A stretch of 64,000 nucleotides of DNA, taken from contig CM065309.1 in NCBI GenBank assembly GCA_033032175.1, positions 20,708,001 to 20,772,000 on the forward strand. Direction: 5' to 3'. The notes under the pieces are model-generated. The model saw nothing but the letters and a program-made list of their open reading frames with translations. It was not told the DNA's origin and did no database searches. This document shows, in pieces, positions 10,970 to 24,400 of the stretch. Each line of letters starts with the position of its first letter. Within the stretch, counting starts at the first letter, position 1. The translations under genes were made by a program, and so were the position numbers. Source of the stretch: Saturnia japonica (Eukaryota; Arthropoda; Insecta; Lepidoptera; Saturniidae).

Positions 10970-12125
10970 TGGAATAAGTTTAATTGTTTTAATTATGGAA
11001 AACCTGGTAACTTAAAAAAATATTGTCGTTCCCGTACTCAATACACATACGGTGATCGAGGTCGTGGATATTCTGTAAATAGACGATGTGGATCAAAAAA
11101 TACTAGCAATTATCTTCGAGGACGCGGGAATTATTATCATGAGCAGCAAAGAAATTACCATAGTGAGCAACAAGGAAATAGTTTTCTTACTACTATTGCT
11201 AATAATACTATAATTAATGAAAATGAGAAACTAAAAAAAGGTCATATTGAATGGTTACTTGCCGGTGGTTGTACAGATCATATCATTAATACTGATGAGT
11301 ATTTTGAAACCTGCGAGACAATACAAAAACCTGTGAAAGTAAGAATTGGTGATGGAAGAATATTAGAAGCAACATAGGTTGGTGATATCAAAACTTATTT
11401 CTCAGTTTATGGACAAAAATCAGAAGTACAATTGACAAATGTCTTTTATTTCAAAGAGATGAAGGCAAATTTATTAAGTTATTCAAAAGTCTCAGACAAA
11501 AATTCAGTTGTGTCAAAAGGGAGATTCTCAAAAATATATAACTCATACGGGAAACTTATAGCTATTGCAATTAAAGATGAAAGATTATATAAGATGAGAT
11601 TATATATAAGTTATATCAATGAAGAAAATATGTAAGCAGCAAACATGAGTAAAAGTAATATGACTATAAAAGAAAAACTACATTGTACTTTGGGACAAAT
11701 TATGAAATTATGTGCAGAAATGAGTCAATGTATGGATTACCTACAGAGATTGAACGAGAATATTTAAAGTGTGCAACATGTGTAAAAAATAAAATGCATA
11801 ATTTACCATTTCATAACAATCGAAGAAGAGCGCAGGATATATTACAAATAGTTCATACTGATTTAAATGGACCACATAAAACAATAGGAGCTCACGATGG
11901 AACAGCGGAGAGATACAACCGATCATTAATGGATATGGAGAGATGTCTTTTATCAGAAGCAAAAGTTGAAAGAAAATATTGGCCAGAAATAATTAAAGCA
12001 GCTGCATATCTTAAAAATAGAATCTTAGCAAATACCATTGAAAGAAAAACTCCGTATGAAATATTTTTCAAAAGGAAGCCCTCGGTAAAGATTCTGAAAA
12101 TGTATGATGTAAATCTTAACAGTAG
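10970..12125 (+). pseudogene. copia-type protease and integrase remnant
   Basis: Zinc knuckle CFNYGKPGNLKKYC at about 10985-11030 (the usual His is Asn). The protease site reads LLAGGCTDHI where active elements have LDSGCT or similar, so the catalytic Asp is lost. Then LTNVFYFKEMKANLLS, a pre-integrase segment with CATCVKNKMHNLPF, and the integrase C-terminal part. Stops occur at about 11376 and 11633, and a frameshift near 11685. Confidence 0.8.
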
Positions 12126-12243
12126 GTAAGTTAATCTATTTAGAAACTCTTCGATTTCCTTAGGATAATTCATGGTATTGTAAAGCACTTCATTCATTTT
12201 TTTTAATTGTGATTATCGAATTAGCATCAATGAATTAATTTTC

Positions 12244-12353
12244 CAGTGTGTAATAAATTGCTAGCTGGGTACGCTATTATTGTAATATTTGCAACAGAAT
12301 TCCGGTGAAAAATGCGCTCGTAATAGCGATAATTTTATTTCATTGTCACACTG
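12244..12353. mobile_element. Possible short MITE with CAGTGTG ends
   Basis: CAGTGTG at 12244 is answered by CACACTG ending at 12353, and the inner arms share GCTATTA and AAAT blocks. No target duplication is evident, so this is a weak call. Confidence 0.28.
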
Positions 12354-12688
12354 TATCGAACTTGATAATCGAGAGTACTAACAAATGGTTATTATATTAA
12401 TAACAATAGATCCTTGTATCTTTATTACACATTTAGAAGTAAGTACTGTTACGCGGCCCTATTCGACAACTAAATAAAAATAACTAATTATGTTAGTAAT
12501 CGAATTTATTTAAAACTTTACAATTTTATTAAATGTAGACCTGCACCTACTTCTACATATATTTACTCCTACCTACTCCCTATAGAAGCTTTGTCCATTC
12601 AAGCTGACCGGCAGGCCTAAGACCAGGTCCGTAGTCAGGTCGCTAGAGAGCGATTTAGGACGGAAGAAGCTGAAGTGACTTAACGAAC

Positions 12689-12766
12689 TTTTTTTTAGAA
12701 CTAACTATACATTTAGCCTTAGAGGCCCTGATGCCGCTGCGGCTTTTACAGCTTCACCGAACTGGC
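12689..12766 (-). mobile_element. 78-bp 5'-truncated jockey-type LINE stub with target duplication
   Basis: On the minus strand this is the extreme 3' end of the same LINE family found at 32794-37080: both share GTGAAGCTGTAAAAGCCGC and the TTAGTTCT or TCAGTTCT that precedes the poly-A tail. The insertion is flanked by GACTTAACGAAC at 12677-12688 and 12767-12778, an exact 12-bp target-site duplication. It is a dead-on-arrival copy with no coding capacity. Confidence 0.9.
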
Positions 12767-12778
12767 GACTTAACGAAC

Positions 12779-13043
12779 ATGAAGCTATGGTTTATATACA
12801 GTAACAGTGCAAAGAAAAAGTGCAATAAGTAACAAAGTTTATTACTTCAACTTAAAAATAATACAGGAGCCAAAAGCAATAATTTATCCACTTAATATAT
12901 CCACTTAGTACCGATGTCAATCAACACATTATATTGGTTTAACACAAATCGTCTAGCTGTACCATGAACAAGGGTAATAATTTATACACTTTATATTTCA
13001 GTTTATGTGTTAGTTGATATAGGTTATGAGTACAAGTAACTTA
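12779..13043. other. AT-rich spacer, nothing recognised
   Basis: No gene or repeat was recognised between the LINE stub and the second Tc1/mariner copy. Confidence 0.4.
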
Positions 13044-13045
13044 TA

Positions 13046-14349
13046 CAAGGTGTCCAGAAAGGGTATCGGGTATTTGTTTTCGCGCCATATTCGAAACGGG
13101 GCATCTAAAGGGTGCGGGGAGGGGTTCGTGGCGTCCGCCATTTTGTGGAGTTTTAGTCACGATTGAACAGTACTCGGGGACGCATCGCGCATTTTGCGTA
13201 CGAGCGTATTATCGCAATGGTGATTCAATAGTGACTGCTCAACGTCTCTATCGTGCGGAATATCGTACACGCCACGCGCCAAGTGACGATAGCATTAGGA
13301 AATGGATCAGGATGTTCGAGAATACAGGTGCGACAGGTAAAATTCAAAACTCTGGTCGTCCTCGTTCAGTTCGCGATGAAGAAACAATTGAAGAAGTTGA
13401 GGCGTCGGTTCGTCAAAATCCGGCTTTATCCATCCGAAAGCGAAGCCAAGCGTTGAACATCAAAAAATCGTCTTTACATTCGATTTTAAAGAAAGACTTA
13501 CATCTAAAAGCCTATAAAATTCAATTGGTTCAAGAATTGAAGGATACGGACTATGCTAATCGACTGAATTTTGCGAACGAAATGCTGCAGCGATTTAACA
13601 ACTTTAACAACATACTGTTCAGTGACGAAGCAAATTTTCACCTGAATGGTCATGTTAATAAGCAGAATTGTCGGTACTGGGCAGTAGAGAATCCGAGACG
13701 AAAGCATGAACGACCCCTGCATAGCCCAAAGGTCGTTGTTTGGGCCGCTATGTCTGCTAAAGGCATAATTGGTCCTTATTTTCATGAAGATCAACGAGGC
13801 CGAGCAATTAATGTGAATAGTCACCGTTATTGCGATATGTTGCGAAATTTTTTGGTCCCAGAGGTGCAGGAGTTTGCAGGTTTCAACTCAAGAACGTGGT
13901 TCCAGCAAGATGGGGCCACTTGCCATACCTCAAATGACTCAATGGAAGTTGTTAACGAATTATTCCCTAATAAAGTCATTTCGCGAAGGGGTAACATCAA
14001 CTGGCCTCCCAGAAGCCCCGACCTTAGCCCGCTTGACTATTTTGCATGGGGATACCTTAAAAGTAAGGTTTATCAAAACAATCCGACGAATCTAACCCAG
14101 TTAAAGCAAAACATCAGGTCAGAAATGGCAGCAATATCGATAGCTATGTGTCAACGTGTTATCGCCAACCTTCGTTTCCGTTTAGAAGAGTGCCATTAAC
14201 GTAACGGTCATCATTTTGATAACATCATCTTTTCCAAATAATTCTCCAATTCATATGCTAATAATAAACAATAAAAATTTTTATTGCATACAAATAATTT
14301 TTTTTTTCATTGAACTTACAAATACCCGATACCCTTTCTGGACAACTTG
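13046..14349 (+). mobile_element. Tc1/mariner-superfamily DNA transposon, copy 2
   Basis: This is a 1304-bp sister of the element at 1789-3091, in the same orientation and about 11 kb away. The inverted repeats start CAAGGTGTCCAGAAAGGG at 13046 and end at 14349; the right one has a single change (ACAACTTG for ACACCTTG). TA flanks are at 13044-13045 and 14350-14351. Internal sequence differs from copy 1 at only a few percent of positions by eye, so both are recent. Confidence 0.93.
13162..14241 (+). pseudogene. Tc1/mariner transposase, start codon lost and C-terminus cut
   Basis: The catalytic domain is uninterrupted: FSDEANFHLNG, QQDGATCHTS and PRSPDLSPLDYF are all present, and the Tyr codon mutated to stop in copy 1 is intact here. 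Two lesions remain. The position equivalent to the start ATG is ATT (13162-13164), so the first in-frame ATG is at 13231, 23 codons in and after the first helix region. A TAA near 14197 ends the frame 14 codons early relative to copy 1, after LEECH. The C-terminal loss may be mild; the start loss is probably not. Confidence 0.88.
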
Positions 14350-14539
14350 TACATACCCTTTAAGTAAAATTATTGAGTTTTAATAATTCAGCACCTTATA
14401 TTGAAAGTGTATGTGTTATTTGACATGGGTTATTAGTACTACGAACAAGAACAGTAATTATATATACGCTTTAAGTATAATTACTGTAGTTTTAAATGTC
14501 AACACCTAATATTGTGTAACAGTACGTACATAATATGTT

Positions 14540-15281
14540 TTATTGTTTTCGGTGTGTACGTGACATTTCCGTTGAGTTAAATTTCCGGGTCTCTGAAACA
14601 CATTTGTTTTAAATATATCAGCTGAATAAATAAGCGTTTGGTGTATAAATTCCTATCAACCAGATCTGGCGTCTTATGCATAAAGGGATCAAGATTTGCA
14701 TGTATTTTCTATTTATTTACTTATGTGTGTCTTGATTTGCGTTAACTAAAATTGGTTTGGCAAAAGTCATCAAATTCTGTAAGAAGCTCCATTAATTTCT
14801 CATGTGACATTACTAATGCCATTACCTACTCCAATCTACCTTTAAATATATTTAATATATGCAAAAAAGCAATAAATTAAGTACAAACACATAAATAAGA
14901 TAGAACATAGTTCAAAAATTTCTACAATATGTAAGTACTGTCAGTGATTCTAATTACTCCAATCACGATGTAGAGGCTGGACACTACTTGTCATTAGCAA
15001 CATGTCCGAATCACAATATGCGTAATGCATGCCATATATTATTATATAAACGCCATTGCCATCGCTATCACTAACCTGATACTTACTGGTAAACTGTTAA
15101 ATATGCAATTTTATTGTGTTGTTAATAAAATGAATAAAAGTTAGCCAATTGAATTAAACTACATAAGAAATAAGAACAATTCTATATTTTACTTTTAAAG
15201 ATGGTTGTTTACCCAAAACATCTGAAAATTTATGGCTAAATTATTTTTCGGTGTATGGATAATAATATCATCTTTATTCAG
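14540..15281. other. Duplicated 5' flank of the peroxidase genes, copy A
   Basis: Sequence from about 14540 resembles the region upstream of copy B from about 48290, for example AATAAATAAGCG and GTATAAATTCCTA at 14623-14660 against AATAAATAACCG and GTATAAATTCCTA at 48408-48440. This shows that the tandem duplication took in about 0.9 kb or more of upstream sequence. No gene is seen in it. Confidence 0.6.
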
Positions 15282-15410
15282 TTATTTATTTAGTTCCAAA
15301 TGAAAGCGTGAAATTTTGTTATACTTATTTCTGTTGTTTTAAGGTTGTCTGTATAATATAATACTATCTGTCTTCTGTTATTTATTTTGTTCCAAAACAA
15401 GCACTTTAAT
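15282..15410 (+). promoter_or_regulatory. Repeated GTTCCAAA upstream motifs of copy A (candidate cis element)
   Basis: Two motif copies lie 79 to 203 nt before the ATG: TTATTTATTTAGTTCCAAA from 15282 and TTATTTATTTTGTTCCAAA from 15378. The one nearest the TATA box is matched by TTATTTGTTTTGTTCCAAA at 51207 upstream of copy B, at a similar distance from its TATA box. Conservation in otherwise diverged flanks suggests regulatory use; no factor can be named. Confidence 0.4.
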
Positions 15411-15426
15411 AACGACTCGAATTGGA

Positions 15427-15434
15427 TATAAAAG
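15427..15434 (+). promoter_or_regulatory. TATA box of peroxidase-like gene copy A
   Basis: TATAAAAG, 58 nt before the ATG. Initiator-like TCATT sequences at 15454-15458 and 15458-15462 sit at the expected distance of about 30 nt, giving a 5' untranslated leader of only about 25-30 nt. The TATA box and its 58-nt spacing to ATG are the same in copy B (51255-51262). Confidence 0.75.
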
Positions 15435-15484
15435 TAAATGACGTTGATGATCATCATTCATTGTCGTAAGTGAACTCTTTGAAA

Positions 15485-18400
15485 ATGATTCGGCATTTAG
15501 TAATAGTTTTAACCCTTTATTTGAATTTATCAAATGGAATCTATTACGATTCCTACTGTGGAGAAGTAGCGACTGATGAACGAATGGCAGAACTGACTGC
15601 AGCTGGAATTGTCGAGTAAGTTCGTTAATCTAATACTTAAATATTATGTACGATTAATAATGTAAATTCGAAAGAAAATTTTCATAATCTAGAGGCTTGG
15701 TAAGTTCATTTACTCACTAGTCAGGTATTTATATGGATAAACACACCTGATTATAAATTCAAACTATGGTGAAAAGGAATGATTAAATGAATTTTGTTTT
15801 TCGACTACTATACTAAAACAAATTTAAGAAGTACGCTTTTATAGCATAATGAACTCAGTCGTCAAAAATAAAAATAATATAAGTCTGTAAGTGTCGCACT
15901 GTTGGGCAAAGGCCTCCTCTCAAGGGAAGGGGCTTAAAAAGCACGCCAGCCCACGACGTATTGGCGAATTAATACACCGAGAATTTCAATATTTCTATAT
16001 TTTTCCCACATACAGTTCTGTTGTACTCCAAGAACATTTCTCAAGAATTCAGGTTTCCTTAAGATATTTTCCTTCATCTCAACTGATACTGTTACCAATT
16101 TGAGACAAACGTCTTAGCATTCCATGGATTCACCGTACTTGTGCCGGGTCCATCATGTGGCAGAGAGAGGGAACACGAACAACCCGGGGCTTGCGACCCA
16201 GGTGTAGGTTTAAGGGGCCCCCTTATGATGCACATCAGCGCTCACCTTCACCGCCCGCGATACCCTCCATGCCAAGCTAGTTTTGGTAAGGGCCTGTTAA
16301 TGCTGTTTTAGATATCCGTTCTGAAATAGAACTTACTGCAGTTCTCGATAGGCGAGGACTTTTAGCACGTTATAGAGAGATTTCGCTGGAATACCTCTCG
16401 CTTCCACTTCCACCGCATACAAGTTAACCGCTTAGCCGTTTTTGGTTATCTCATTAAATTGATCGTAATATTTATTCATTTTTACAGTGTGGTCTTTAGG
16501 TATATTAGTTTCCCACGGTACAGTAAGCTCTACTAGTACTATACGCTTGTTTTCTCGAGAATTAAGAAATATGTCCGGTCTGGATGACGAAACACCCACA
16601 TCCTCTGGGATTTTACAATGTTTTTCATATGTGTCCACTAAAATAGTTCAATCAGGTGCAGAACCTAGGGTTGACAAGGGCTTACTTTTAGCATTTACTG
16701 TTGAACCTTCTTTTATAAAGTTAATTTGTCTCCTGTTAGTGGTCAATAACTTGTACTGTTATATTATTCATGAAAAATTAGGTATCGAATAAGCAATAGC
16801 CTAGGTGTGTTGTAATTATAAAAATGTGATTCAGCTTCAATAGTTATATAAAAACTCTGATAAACTTAGCATAAATAATACCATGTCTACAAAAGTACAA
16901 AGTCGAAAAAAAGATACTTAAATGATGTGAAATAATCCTTAAAAAAAAGCATGTTCGATTGATTTAGATACGAGTTTATCGCTTTGGTATTATTGCTAGT
17001 TACGAAAAGTGCGTATAACCTGCAACACGATATCCCAATCCGCTGTGACAGTGGCACGGCCGCAGAACCTATGATTGAGGAGGGCTAATTTTAGCATTTA
17101 TTTAAATATACGCGAATTCCGAAATTCGTTGATACTAGCCGGTGTTCCAACATGCGGACAGTGAATTGACATTAACGCCGGTCTAGGCCACTCAACCACC
17201 ACGACGTTATTAGGAATAATTTTTTTATTAACAGCGATGGTGTCCCATAACACCTCGTTATAAATTAACTTTTTCAGTTAAATTTAAAATAAGAAGAAGA
17301 ATTATAAATGCGTTTTCATATAACCTTCACTTTAAAAGCGTGAAGTGCTTTCTACATACATTTCAACAATGATTTCTTCTTCTTTAATTTAAAAGCTCGG
17401 CTCTTGGTGGGTCGGTTGCCACTGTTCCCTATCCTCTACCTTTTTTTGAACTCTAGATATGACACGACTCCCACTTTCTCCTTTACTTTTTGGAAATAGT
17501 TTCGTCTAAGTATCCTCTTCCTCGCTTTCCTTCAATTTTTCCTTCCAAAATTGTTTTATAGAACTTTTCGTGCCGTATTAGTATCCGATCATATTTCCTC
17601 TTCTGTTACCTATGTTTCTCAATAACTGCCTTCCACGTCAATCATTCTTAACACTTCTTCATTTGTAATCATTTCTGTCCAACTGATGTTCTCCATCCTC
17701 CACCAACACCACATTTCAAACGCAGTCAACGATTCTCTATTCCTTTGATTCATTGTCCATGTTTCGCAGCCATACAAATCTATGTTCCAAATATAGAACT
17801 TAAATAGCCGATTTCTAAACTTTCTTTTAATATTTCGATTTCAATAGGTCATTCTTTCTATTCAAAAATGCCTAACAGTACCAAAATTAAGACAACTGAT
17901 ATAAAGCAACAATTGGTATACAATATTAATGGAAGCATCTCAGACTATTTTACAATAAACTTATATTTTTGTCTATTAATATTCTTAATTTAAGTCTAAT
18001 TAAAAAGTTAATTTATACAGAGTTATGAGACTTTACATGGCTTGTTTTTTTTTTAATTTATTTTATATACTTTTTTGTTTTAGACATTCATTTGTTGGAA
18101 ATAAATTAGTTTCGTTATCTAGAATAGAGTTTCAAAAGATCACTAATACGTACACACACATATATATATATATTACTTCAAAATGTAAATTATGATTCTA
18201 ATCATTTGCTATCGCGAAGGTATTGATTATAGCAGTTGATATAGTTATTTTAATCAGTGAAATTATATTATATAATAATAATAATAGCATCATATCAACT
18301 TAATCAATACAATCCCGACTTACTAAAACTAAAAAAAAAACCATAACTTTTCGGTAGGTTATTGTTTTAATGATACTATTGTATAGTACTAGCTGTGCCT

Positions 18401-21400
18401 GCGACTTCTTCCGCATGGAAGTTCATGTATTAAAAACTGCAATAATGAAATTTTTTGTAGGTGTACTGAAATTCAGCATCAACGATTTAACTGTGTTTCG
18501 TGGTTTGTGAATATATAAGATTCCTGAGACACAGCGTGGATATTTACAGCTAATATTCAGCCTTGCCTCACATTCACTACTTCGATCGATCCATACTCTA
18601 CCATACGTCTACGCTGTAAATTTATTTATTTATTTGATACAATTACTTCACAGCACATTTAACACAAAATATACATTTGTTATATTTTGCAATCATCTGG
18701 TGCCAATTACGAAATAATTATTATTAAATTTTGCTTGTTATGCAGCGGTTAAATATTTATATACATAAAAAATATCATTATGAGGTATTATGTGTTTCTA
18801 TATCTCAATGTGAGTGGGAGTGTGAGTCTGTGTGTAGTGTGTGTGTGTGCGTGAGAGTGTATAGGTGTAGGATCATATGCTCCTGAGTAAACGCATATGT
18901 GAATTGTATATGTATATATGTTCTAAGCAATAGAGAGTAAACTGAGTCCTTTCTGTGTTCCTGTTTCACAGCCATGATGACTATTTCAATATGTTTTTCG
19001 ATTTTAATTCTTTTAAGAAAAAAATCCTATTTGACTGGAATAAATCAATATGACTAAACTTCGTGTCATACATGTTAAAACATCTTTGTAAAACAGAGTT
19101 CTTAGCATAATTGTGTTTAACTGGCCGTGGTGCAAATAAGCGCGGATTTCGAATAATTTTTGTATGTGTTTTGAAGATGATCCTATTCACTAGTTCGGGG
19201 CAATCAATATTGTTGTTCAAAATATCGTATAATAATCTCATGTCGAAGACAGATCGTCGTTTCGATAAAGAAGTTAAATTGTAAAAGTTCAAATCAATTA
19301 AGTATGACTTATGCTCGTTATTAAATTTATAATTTAGATATCTCAGGAATTTACTTTGAATGTTGTCTAGACTAGTCTTATGTGTGATATAATCTGGTGA
19401 CCATATTGGCGAAGCATAATCGAGATAGCTCCTAATGTATGTAAAATATAATATTTTTAGTGAGTTTAAGTTTACAAAAGGCCTTGCAACTCTGTAAATG
19501 AATCCAAACATTTTTAAAGCTTTCTGACGTATGTAATCATAGTGATACGTATAAAGCAGTCTGGAATCCATCATCACCCCTAGATCACGAATGACAGAAA
19601 CCCTCTGCACTGGCAATATGTTAAGTGTATAGATATAATTTATAAGTTGATGTTTTCTAGTGTATGTTATTACATTACATTTAACCTAAACCATTAATCT
19701 CTACAGGTTTCTGGGGCACGTAAACTCATTCTTAGTATTTCGTTCAGCAGGAAGTTTGACTTGATGTTATAAACGAATGGAACTCATTCTTTTTTAGAGG
19801 AATGGAATTTTGGAACAATCCCGTCCCCTTTCTACCACACATTTTACCGAAATTGTAATAACAATGAAATACAGTTCGTAGGTTATAAAGACAGTAATTG
19901 AATCGCAAAATTTAATCGAAATCCGCTTCATAGCGCAATTAATCAAAAGCCCTTTGAGAATACCCAAAAAATATTTTAGTTATTAACCGATATCATCAAG
20001 AAAATGTAAAAGTTTTACTCTGTCCTTACTGAGTTAGGAAAACTCAATTTTATACAATATTTTTTTTAGTTATCAGCTCCTAATATCTAGTAAATAATGG
20101 TGCATTGTGGTATGTCTGTTTTAGTTTAGTTTAATAAAAATCTTGCTAACGTACAAAATACGACACGATATAAATCATAGAATTTAGGAACAAAATAGAA
20201 AATTCAAGTCAGCTTATTAATATTAAAAATTACTTGAAGATAAAATAATTCGGATTAATTTCGTAAAACTTTACTTCATTTCACTATATATTCTTATACA
20301 TATATACAGTCTGTTTTAATATGATTATGCATAACTTGCACGTAATTTATAGACTATACAAATGTCCATACGTGTAATAATGTATCCTACAGGTTATTAC
20401 CCCTGTTTTACACTCTTAAACATATCCATCCAAAGGTTGCATGGAAGTTGCCTTATCATATAACTTTAATGTTCAATTGTATACGTAAATAACGGTGTGC
20501 AATAAAGATTAAATAAATAAATAAACCTTTTTTTTGTAAAATAAAAGTAATCTAAGTTACAACTTATAACATCAGCTATCTACCAGTGAATGTCCCGTCA
20601 AAATCGATCCAGCCATTTCGGATATTAGCCAGAACAAACAGGCAGACAGACAGATAGACAACAATTTTAAGTATTGGTTTTTTTGTTTTAAGTACCGTAT
20701 ATACTTTCATATACGCATTTAGCAGAAAGCTGTTATTTTAATACTACAACCAGACACTTGAAATTTATTTATATGTATAGAAGAAAACTCAAACTGATTA
20801 CAAAACCCAGATTAAGAACAACGTGATGATTTCTATAACAATTATTTAGAATACTTTTTGTTTAGATTGATAGTGTAGTTTAGTTATACACTGTAAAGTA
20901 TTAACGAACACAAAGTTACCGTTTAGAATTAGCAATCATTTTAGAAAATCTACTGCTTTGACGTGAATATTTCTTTGAATTTGCTTCCATGGTGAGTGGA
21001 AATTGACAAAAAAGTCGATAACTAAAACAGATTGGCATTGTAGCTACATAATATATATACATATGATTTACATTCAAAGTTTTATTACACCATTCGATAG
21101 TTGAAATATCAAAGAGTTCATTACATACAGTGAGGACTGAAACGCATCGCGCACGAAGGAGTGGGATGCCCCGCATTTAAAGCCGTTTCAACTTTGAAAA
21201 AAAAAAATAAGGCTTGGGGAACCTACGACGCTTGTTTTAGTTTCAATCGCCAGCTCTTGTTAAGATTTATCGATTGCGTATACAAAACGTTAGTGTAGTA
21301 TATCTATTGTGAATATATATTATGTAAAAGTTAAAAATTAAGAAAACTTTGTACAATATCAGCTCATACTCATCAAAGGCCAAATCAAAATATATAATTC

Positions 21401-24400
21401 GCATACGGTTGGAAAGGGCTTTTGAACAGCAATATAATAAAACCCATAAAATACCATATTACCATTAAAGTGAAGCGGTGCCGGAAACGGAAAATAGCGT
21501 ATTCACTTAAAAATTCATGTGTATCCTTCAGAAACAGCAATTCCTTAACTTTTTTTTTTTGGTAACCTACATAAAAAATTAGTGATTCTCTACAGTTCCT
21601 TTAAATGTCACCAAGCAATAGCACTTGATGCATGCTTTGCCAGTATCTAATAGCGCTTCTAGTGTAATACAGAATTAACATCATTTACATTTAATAAGTT
21701 ATGAAAGTGTATTATTGATTGTTTCAGAAAATGTACTAATAATATTGAACCTTGTAATGAAACTGAAGGCAGGCGAGTCGACGGGTCTTGTAACAATCTT
21801 AATCATCCTACGTATGGAGCATTCCACACTCCTCAGGATAGATTGTTCGATGCTGATTATGACATAAGTAAGCTACTTACAGTTATTTCCAATCAAATAT
21901 CTATAGTTTAGTCGTAGAAATTGCTGAGAAATTTATGATTATTATTATATGGAGTATTAACATTAATATTCTTACTAAATTTATATAAATGAAAGGGGAC
22001 AATAAGGGCGCCGTCAATTATGATGTTAAGAAAATTAATAACATGAGGAGTACCGTACTACTAAATAAAATTTTGGTTACAAATTTACGCTAATTACTGT
22101 ATAAAAATTGATTAGTAAATAAGATTATGTAACACAAGGTAAATTGAAAATTTAATAAGCCCCCAAATACAAGTAAAGTATTCATTGAGACCATTCTAAT
22201 GAGCCTAAATATGATATATCTGCTGTAAGTGGGATAAGAGTTAGGTATCTTACGGATTCCAGATGACGCTGCAGCATCAGGTCAAGGTTTTTGTACTATC
22301 ATTGAAGTAACAGAATACTAAATCTCGACTCAATTAGACCTATGATGATAATCACATTTATTTATCAACTAGAAAAGAGCTAATTGTCTTCAAAAGGCTG
22401 AACAGATTTTCTTGAATCATAGCTAAGAACATTCTCGATCAAGTCATCTTTCAAACAAAGTAAAATAGATCAAAATCGATTCAGTTGTTTGTGAGCTACG
22501 ATACCAGATACATGTTATGTTAAACTTTTAACACTCCTCTTTGAGTCGGCGGATAATAAAATTATTAATTTTTGAGGGAAAACACAATAATTAAATTACA
22601 TTTTGTCTATAATTCCGTGTTGCTAATCAAACTGAAGTATGTATGTATAATATACCTTAATAATTATTAAAACGGGAAAAATGTTACGCGCCTGCAACAA
22701 AAACACTTGGCACTTGTTTTCTATTTTTGCTTTTAACTTTATTCACAGACGTCGTACTTAAATATTTTATAGCCTATGTCACTCGCACAAATAAGACAAA
22801 TCTAACGACATCTTGTATGCTAAAATCCACGAAGCCGTTTCGGTTACAGAGCGTGCCAAAGAAATAGAAATACAGGCATACGTTCGAAAAATATAATCCT
22901 TCATTTTCGCTCTCGGGTAAAAATTTAAACTTAGTGAAGCAGTTTTTAATTATAAACACTCGAGACGTACACTCTTTCTAATTTCTCAATAAAAATAATT
23001 TTATTACATTTAATAAAACAAATTCGACTTTATTTATTTTGTCTTAGTATTTTGAGCTTAATTTAAGTTAGATAAGCTTTTCATTGGGACTGAACCTATA
23101 TTTAAAGCAATTATGGTTAAATAATAGCCTGTTTGAATACCGCGTCGATCAACGTACTCGTATGTTCAAAACTTACAATGAATCTGAGCTTTCGGTGTAG
23201 CAAAATGTAAATGCTCGCCTACCATCTTGAAGTTGAAAATAAGTTACCATCGCTTGCATTACATAACTATAGGCTCACGCTAGGCTTAGCGTATTATTAT
23301 TATGTAATCTTAGCCTAAATAGTCACTTAACATCCGGTGACATTGTAGCCAAACGATAATACACATATTATACATACTAAAATTCTAATACCAGTACAAA
23401 TAAAATTATGATTATATACAGAAAAAGCGTTGTGTGCTACAATGATTTTTTTAATTATTATTGTAATATTTATAGATTTTGAACCGAAGAGAAGCAAGAG
23501 TGGGAAACCTTTAATGATCCCAAGAAATCTGCGTCAGGCAATTTTGCCTGTTGGTAAAGGAATAAGTGAATACTTTAACCAATTATTGGCCCTTATCGCC
23601 GAATTCATAGCAACTGACATCATAGCCCTACAAGACATAAGTAAGTGATTAATTAAATAAAATATTAATTAAATCTATTTATCTAATACTAGTAATAAAT
23701 TTTATTTAAATAATTTAACATTTTGTTAGTACGAAAGACAGTATAGAGAGAAATTATGAAATAAAATAGCTGTTACATAGTACGTACTATATATAATAGT
23801 TGTTAACGACAGGAGAGGAGATCTTAAAGCATTAAGTGATAGAATCTCTTCAATGTTCCATAGCTGCAGTAGTACTCCAATATCACACTGTTGAATTACT
23901 TTGATCACACTCATATAGGAAAACGGTAGTGATTGCATGGCAGTTTTCTATCTAAGGGAGGTGGTTGATAACAAGTTCCTACACGAATCAATCAAACTCA
24001 GTCCTCATAAGTAGACTTTGTGTGACATACCTCGGATGTTAGGTGCTCAGCGTATATTGTACGGTATCCGCAAGGACGCCCTGTGTGCCCACCTTTCGTC
24101 ATGGACGCTAAAAAAAGAAGGAAATTTACTTCGCTTCTCTGGTATTGAATTATGTAATGGGTAGACCATTGAAAACTCTTGCATTGTCCATATTGACACT
24201 TTGGATTACAAATGGCCTTGTAACGGTATACTCAGTTTTTTACGCTTTTTTAATCTGCCTTATACTTATTATATTCACCAAAAAAAATAGATCTAAGGTG
24301 GCAAATGTTACCATAATGCACGGCTCGCATGATGGTAACCGTCCAGCGTAGCCTATGGACGTATGTAATACCGTAGGTATTTCTAACGCGTTGCCAACCT

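Larger units (their letters stand above)
10291..12125 (+). mobile_element. Decayed copia-type retrotransposon, integrase core and 3' half deleted
   Basis: The internal region begins at the primer site and holds gag, protease and integrase remnants in copia order. The pre-integrase CATC motif and NGPHKTIG are followed at once by GTAERYNRS, which normally lies about 100 residues further on, so the catalytic core of integrase was removed by an internal deletion. The sequence ends inside the integrase C-terminal part (TPYEIFFKRKPSV). Reverse transcriptase, RNase H and the 3' LTR are missing. It sits next to the BEL fossil, possibly inserted in it. Confidence 0.85.
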
